From: Dyadobacter koreensis
Lineage (GTDB): Bacteria; Bacteroidota; Bacteroidia; Cytophagales; Spirosomataceae
Assembly: GCF_900108855.1 (NCBI RefSeq)
Contig: NZ_FNXY01000003.1
Location: 62,001 to 126,000, forward strand
DNA length: 64,000 nucleotides
Direction of reading: 5' to 3'
Position numbers and translations under genes: made by a program. Shown here in pieces: positions 59,699 through 64,000 of the stretch. A model generated the notes under the pieces. The model was not told where the DNA came from, made no database searches, and saw only the letters and a program-made list of their open reading frames with translations. Each line of letters begins with the position of its first letter. The stretch's first letter is position 1.

Positions 59699-62600
59699 AT
59701 GATTGGAGACTTATTACTTAGACTAAATTCCCTCCTTTCCCGAAAAAAAACACTTTTCTTTACCTTGTTACTTCTTTTGATCGGTATTCTGGGTCTGGGA
59801 ATATCTAAATTAAGAATCACGGAGAGCATATTTTCGACCTTGCCTAAAGGCAAATCCTTTGAAGAATTCAACCGTTTGGTAGAAAATAAGAGTATCATCA
59901 ACCAAATTGTATTTTCGGTCGATGTACCCGCTGACATCGATACTGAGGATGCAAAGGCAATCGCTGAAAATTTCGCTGATTCTCTTGCCAAAAATACGAC
60001 CGGATATATAAAAAATATTCAGGCAATTCGTCCGAATATTCAGCAGGACGTTTATGAATACACTTATTCCCGTTTTCCGGAACTGATCGATTCTACTTAT
60101 TACCAACACATTAAGGACAAGACAAATACAGATTCTATCAACAGCGCTGTTACAGCTTCCTACAAGCAATTACTAGCGCCGGGAGGAACATTTCTCAGGC
60201 AATTTATCCTGAATGATCCTATCGGAATTTCAGGTAAATATTTCCGGGATCTCAACGAGATTAACAACGCAAACGGTATGACCGTCGATGATGGATTGAT
60301 GTTTTCGAAAGATAGAAAACAAGTGATCGTTATGGCCGGAACAAACTTTGACTCTGGAAATTCATTAAAAAATATCGAGTTGTATAATCAGGTCGAAGCC
60401 TTCAAAACCGGCTGGAACAGAAGGCATCCGGATTATAAATTCACTTATTTTGGAACATTTGAAATCGCCGCACAAAATGCGATCCAGGTAAAGCACGACT
60501 CCTATATGACAATGATCATCGCTTTGTCAGCGATTTTTTTAATGCTCATTTTCTATTATCGAAAAGCGTTAATTCCATTTTATATCGTTCTCCCGGCGGT
60601 TTTTGGAGGGCTGTTTGCCTTAGGAATTATCGGTTTTTTTCGTCCTGAGATTTCAGGGATTTCCCTTGCCACAGGTGCTGTGATTTTTGGAATCCTGCTT
60701 GATTATTCGTTCCACTTTTTTACACATTTACGACATACAGGATCCGTCACCATTGCGGTGAAGGAAGTTAGCGAGCCGCTTTTAACGGGAAGTTTGACAA
60801 CAATTCTGGCTTTCAGCGCGCTCCACTTCGCGAATTCTGTCGTTCTGCAGGACTTCGGACTATTTGCTTCATTAAGTTTATCAGGCGCCGCACTTTTTAC
60901 ATTGATCGCGCTTCCAGTAATTTTGCAAGCGTTTTCGTTCGACTATAAAAATATTCCCGCCGAAGTTAAATTCTTCAATTTTCCGAAAATTTCCGGAAAA
61001 TTCCGTTCCGTCATTCTGGGGCTGGTGGCAGTGCTCACGATTGTTTTTCTATACTACTCGCAATTCACTGAATTTGACAGCAGCTTTGAAAACTTAAGTA
61101 TTCACAGTGTCGATTTGAAAGAAAAAGAACATGCGCTGACTGGCCTGAATCCAGCCACTGAAAAACGGATTTACGTCTTTTCGATCGACAAAAATCTGCA
61201 AAAGGCAGAAGCCCTTAATTATAAAGTCTATCAGAAACTAACGGCTCTGAAAAAAGATAATCAGATCAAAAGTTTTGTTTCCTCCGGTTCTTTTTTAGTT
61301 CCTGAATCTCTAAGGCAAGAGCGCATGGAAAGATGGCGGAATTTTTGGAGCGCTGGCAAAAAGAACGATACGTTTTCTGCAATTGACCGGTCTGCTTCTC
61401 GGAACGGTTTTAACAGTGCCGCTTTCAGCGACTTTAAGCGCTGGATATCGGGGGAAATCGAAAATCCGGTTCAGGAGGAAGAACTTTTCCGGGAACTCGG
61501 CCTGAATAATCTCATTGAAAGTAATGCGGCAAAATCAACACTTATTACCACCATTGTTGCAAGCCAGGATCAGTTAAGAACTGTCAAATCAGAACTTCGA
61601 AAAATCGATGGTATTGAAATTTTTGACCGGGGCGAACTTGCAGAAGAACTGCTTACGATGGTCAAAGACGACTTCAATTATATTCTTGTCATTTCCGCTT
61701 CAATCGTTTTCCTTACACTTTTAATCGTCTACGGACGAATCGAACTCACTATTCTCTCGTTCTTGCCAATGGTAATTAGCTGGATCTGGATCCTGGGAAT
61801 CGCAGCTATGCTGGGAATAAAGTTCAACTTTGTAAATGTTGTAATAACTACTTTTATTTTTGGGCTTGGCGATGATTTCAGTATTTTCGTCACGGAAGGT
61901 TTGCTGAGCAAATACAAGTATGGGAAAGACACACTCCGCTCCTATCAGTCCGCTATCATTTTATCAGCATTTACCACCATTATCGGTACAGGTGTCTTAA
62001 TTTTCGCCGAGCATCCCGCCATCCATTCAATTGCCCTGATCAGTGTTTTGGGTATTGCCTGCATCCTTTTTATATCCTTTATTGTCCAGCCGGTCATCTT
62101 CGGATTGTTTGTCGAAAACCGGATTAAAAAGGGAAAAGCACCTGTAACGTTTTTACCTTTCCTAATCAGTATTTCAAGTTTTACCTATTTTCTTTCCGGC
62201 TGCCTTTTTCTTCATTCCAAACTTGTGACGATTCTTCTTTTGCCAATTTCTAAAATCAGGAAAAAGAAGATGATCAATAATTCTCTGGCCTTTTTTGCAA
62301 AGACTGTCATCTATTCAGGACCTCATGTGAAGAAGAATTTTTCAGGAACTGAGTATATGGATATATCAAAACCTGTAATCTATATCGCAAACCATACCTC
62401 ATTCCTCGATATTTTGCTGGCCATAATGATCAATCCGAAAATTGTAATGATGGTCAAAGGCTGGGTTTATAAATCGCCTTTTTTTGGGCCGATTATCCGT
62501 TATGCAGGTTACATTTATACCGAGGCAGGTCCGGATGAAAACATTGCCAGAATGCGGACACTTGTCGAAGAAGGTTATTCAATCCTTGTTTTTCCGGAAG

Positions 62601-63562
62601 GTACCCGATCCGAAGATGGCTCGATTGGTCGCTTTCATAAAGGGGCTTTTCACTTAGCTCAGGAATTAAATCTTGATATTCAGCCCATTTTAATTCATGG
62701 CGCATCGGATGTTTTACCCAAAAATGATTTTCTGATCCGTCCCGGTGCTTTGAATGTGCGTGTGCTTCCGAGACTGAAATACAGCGATCCTGTTTGGGGA
62801 GAAACACTTCGCGATAAAACGAAAAATATTGCTGCCCGTTTCAAGTCAGAATTTGCTTTGTACAAAGATGAAATGGAAGATACACGCTATCTAAAACATA
62901 AAGTTTTTACCAACTACGTTTTTAAAGGCCCGGTTTTAGAATGGTATTTTAAAACGAAATGGAATCTTGAAGCAAAAAACTTCGCCTACTATAACGAACT
63001 GATAGGCGATAGAAAAACGATACTGGACATTGGCTGCGGTTATGGTTATCTTTCTTTTTTCCTCCATTATAAAAACGAAACGCGAATTATTACAGGCATT
63101 GATTATGATGAAGATAAAATTCTGATCGCACAAAACAGTTATAATAAAACAGACAATCTTAAATTTGAATACGGTGATATCGGTAGTGTTAAAGTAGAAA
63201 AACAGGATGTGATATTTTTAAATGATATCCTGCATTACCTTTCGGAGGACAGGCAGCAGATTGTATTAAACCGCTGCGCCGAAGCACTTAATCCCGATGG
63301 GATCTTGTTTATCCGGGATGGAATTACAGACCTTGGGGAAAAGCATAAAAACACCGAACGCACGGAAGCACTGTCTACCGGCTTATTTTCTTTTAACAAA
63401 AAAGATGGCGCTTTTCATTTTTTCTCTTCAAACGACATCAAAATTTTTGCTCAAAGAAATAACCTCAGTGTTGAAATGAAGGAACATTCAAAAAACACCT
63501 CAAACGTTTTGTTTATTTTAAGAAAAGGAGTGGTATCAGATCGTTTAGGGCTAACGTCATAA
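59699..63562 (+). CDS. MMPL exporter fused to acyltransferase and methyltransferase
   Basis: About 1287 aa from ATG 59699 (an ATG at 59597 would add 34 polar residues before the first membrane helix). Residues 1 to about 820 are an RND/MMPL transporter with two six-helix blocks: FFTLLLLLIGILGLGISK, then ATGAVIFGILLDYSFHFFTH, and later FIFGLGDDFSIFVTEGLLSK with its acidic pair. About 860-1060 is a PlsC-like acyltransferase: YIANHTSFLDIL (H-x4-D) and VFPEGTRSEDGS. About 1095-1285 is a class I methyltransferase: ILDIGCGYGYLSFFL, IFLNDILHYLSE. In proteobacterial aryl-polyene clusters exporter, acyltransferase and methyltransferase are separate genes; here they are one chain. It could acylate, methylate and export the pigment lipid. 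Confidence 0.88.
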   Translation: MIGDLLLRLNSLLSRKKTLFFTLLLLLIGILGLGISKLRITESIFSTLPKGKSFEEFNRLVENKSIINQIVFSVDVPADIDTEDAKAIAENFADSLAKNTTGYIKNIQAIRPNIQQDVYEYTYSRFPELIDSTYYQHIKDKTNTDSINSAVTASYKQLLAPGGTFLRQFILNDPIGISGKYFRDLNEINNANGMTVDDGLMFSKDRKQVIVMAGTNFDSGNSLKNIELYNQVEAFKTGWNRRHPDYKFTYFGTFEIAAQNAIQVKHDSYMTMIIALSAIFLMLIFYYRKALIPFYIVLPAVFGGLFALGIIGFFRPEISGISLATGAVIFGILLDYSFHFFTHLRHTGSVTIAVKEVSEPLLTGSLTTILAFSALHFANSVVLQDFGLFASLSLSGAALFTLIALPVILQAFSFDYKNIPAEVKFFNFPKISGKFRSVILGLVAVLTIVFLYYSQFTEFDSSFENLSIHSVDLKEKEHALTGLNPATEKRIYVFSIDKNLQKAEALNYKVYQKLTALKKDNQIKSFVSSGSFLVPESLRQERMERWRNFWSAGKKNDTFSAIDRSASRNGFNSAAFSDFKRWISGEIENPVQEEELFRELGLNNLIESNAAKSTLITTIVASQDQLRTVKSELRKIDGIEIFDRGELAEELLTMVKDDFNYILVISASIVFLTLLIVYGRIELTILSFLPMVISWIWILGIAAMLGIKFNFVNVVITTFIFGLGDDFSIFVTEGLLSKYKYGKDTLRSYQSAIILSAFTTIIGTGVLIFAEHPAIHSIALISVLGIACILFISFIVQPVIFGLFVENRIKKGKAPVTFLPFLISISSFTYFLSGCLFLHSKLVTILLLPISKIRKKKMINNSLAFFAKTVIYSGPHVKKNFSGTEYMDISKPVIYIANHTSFLDILLAIMINPKIVMMVKGWVYKSPFFGPIIRYAGYIYTEAGPDENIARMRTLVEEGYSILVFPEGTRSEDGSIGRFHKGAFHLAQELNLDIQPILIHGASDVLPKNDFLIRPGALNVRVLPRLKYSDPVWGETLRDKTKNIAARFKSEFALYKDEMEDTRYLKHKVFTNYVFKGPVLEWYFKTKWNLEAKNFAYYNELIGDRKTILDIGCGYGYLSFFLHYKNETRIITGIDYDEDKILIAQNSYNKTDNLKFEYGDIGSVKVEKQDVIFLNDILHYLSEDRQQIVLNRCAEALNPDGILFIRDGITDLGEKHKNTERTEALSTGLFSFNKKDGAFHFFSSNDIKIFAQRNNLSVEMKEHSKNTSNVLFILRKGVVSDRLGLTS

Positions 63563-63672
63563 TACAAACCAGCCGTTTAATCAGGAAAAAACGATTATAT
63601 CAGATTTTCTATAAAACTTGCAGAGATTTCTGACGATTAACCAATTAAGATTACGTTTTACATCTGAATTTC

Positions 63673-64000
63673 ATGCAGAAAGAGCCCGGAAAGGAATACG
63701 ATTTTGTCATTATTGGAAGTGGATTGGGCGGATTGGCTTGTGCGTATATCCTGGCTTCGGAGGGTTACAGCGTCATGGTTCTTGAAAAAAATCACCAGAT
63801 CGGTGGCCATTTACAGGTTTATAGCCGAGACAAAGCAATTTTCGATACCGGCGTGCATTATGTCGGGAGTATGAATAAAGGTGAAAATCTATACCAGTTT
63901 TTTAAATATTTCGGGATTCTGGATAAGATGAAATTCAAACGTCTGGATGATGATAAATTTGATGTCATACGGTTTGACGACGGCTTCGAATATGCCTACG
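63673..64000 (+). CDS. FAD-dependent oxidoreductase, phytoene desaturase-like (truncated by window end)
   Basis: The first 109 residues of a larger protein from ATG 63673. It begins DFVIIGSGLGGLACAYILASEG, the FAD-binding GxGxxG motif, followed by VLEKNHQIGGHLQVYSR and FDTGVHYVGSM, as in the carotenoid isomerase/retinol saturase-like group. Such a gene follows the exporter in Bacteroidota pigment clusters, where it may desaturate or isomerise the polyene. It lies 110 bases after the exporter fusion on the same strand, and so is likely in the same transcript. Confidence 0.8.
   Translation, partial: MQKEPGKEYDFVIIGSGLGGLACAYILASEGYSVMVLEKNHQIGGHLQVYSRDKAIFDTGVHYVGSMNKGENLYQFFKYFGILDKMKFKRLDDDKFDVIRFDDGFEYAY

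Noticed and set aside
32242..64000. Carotenoid cluster including crtY and the phytoene desaturase-like gene at the right end
   Set aside because: The two are 30 kb apart with no crtB/crtE between. The FAD enzyme follows the pigment exporter and belongs to the aryl-polyene cluster.
1..64000. CRISPR array, tRNA, rRNA or prophage genes
   Set aside because: No regularly spaced repeats, cloverleaf-like sequences, rRNA conserved segments or phage structural genes were noticed on reading both strands; a tRNA scan would settle the small RNAs.

Overview
The window looks like chromosome of a Bacteroidota member, most likely a Cytophagales organism of the Dyadobacter/Spirosoma kind (inference). The clues are TAnnTTTG-type -7 promoter boxes, few Shine-Dalgarno sites, many small operons with strong hairpin terminators, secreted DUF1080, Gfo/Idh/MocA, DUF885, M1 and S9 proteins, and a large flexirubin / aryl-polyene pigment cluster with a tyrosine-ammonia-lyase-like enzyme. 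I see no rRNA, tRNA, CRISPR array, complete insertion sequence or prophage.

Left part (1-10976). After a truncated gene comes an electrophile/quinone-detoxification block: Crp/Fnr regulator, pirin, nitroreductase, a small degenerate receiver protein, an MhqO-like ring-cleaving dioxygenase and an MhqD-like carboxylesterase. Three copies of a 20-bp motif with TTG-N8-CAA, the spacing of CRP/FNR-superfamily sites, lie upstream of pirin (two) and of the dioxygenase (one), each 25 bases before a TTTG box. This looks like the regulon of the adjacent Crp/Fnr protein. Minus-strand genes follow: an outer-membrane protein, a GH127-type glycosidase, an SDR, and a siderophore-interacting ferric reductase with its AraC regulator.

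Centre (11007-33423). These are mostly secreted hydrolases and housekeeping-type accessory genes: M1 aminopeptidase with a phytase-like esterase, S9 peptidase, NYN/OST-HTH protein, DUF1080 protein, cyclase with thioesterase, sorbosone-dehydrogenase-like protein, a very acidic 112-aa protein, GH2 with cellobiose 2-epimerase, a small ribbon-helix-helix-like protein, an Rpn/PDDEXK transposase-like gene whose start lies in a long hairpin, a DUF885 lipoprotein, dienelactone hydrolase with a Bcr/CflA exporter, and a solitary lycopene cyclase.

Region 33552-38802 (minus strand) is the most unusual locus: secreted subunit, Ig-fold chaperone-like protein, 910-aa usher-like barrel protein, a second subunit paralogous to the first, and a third short subunit. 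It looks like a chaperone-usher-type surface-fibre system. The third subunit is interrupted at a run of eight T; one extra T restores a typical subunit C-terminus, which suggests phase variation, slippage or a sequencing error.

Next come a Gfo/Idh/MocA oxidoreductase, a DUF1349-like protein, a methyltransferase, a membrane pyrophosphatase with an added OmpA domain, and an MtfA-like peptidase.

Right end (46483-64000). The pigment cluster runs mainly on the minus strand: aromatic ammonia-lyase, FabG, FabF, two ACPs, further ketosynthases of which two lack the catalytic Cys, two dehydratases, thioesterase, LpxL-type acyltransferase, deacetylase, LolA-like carrier and a GT2-DUF2062 protein. Divergently, a fused MMPL exporter-acyltransferase-methyltransferase and a truncated FAD oxidoreductase lead out of the window. 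Together they would make an aryl-polyene chain from a cinnamoyl-type starter, attach it to a lipid or resorcinol partner and place it in the envelope. The dialkylresorcinol genes (darA/darB) and the starter ligase are not in this window.
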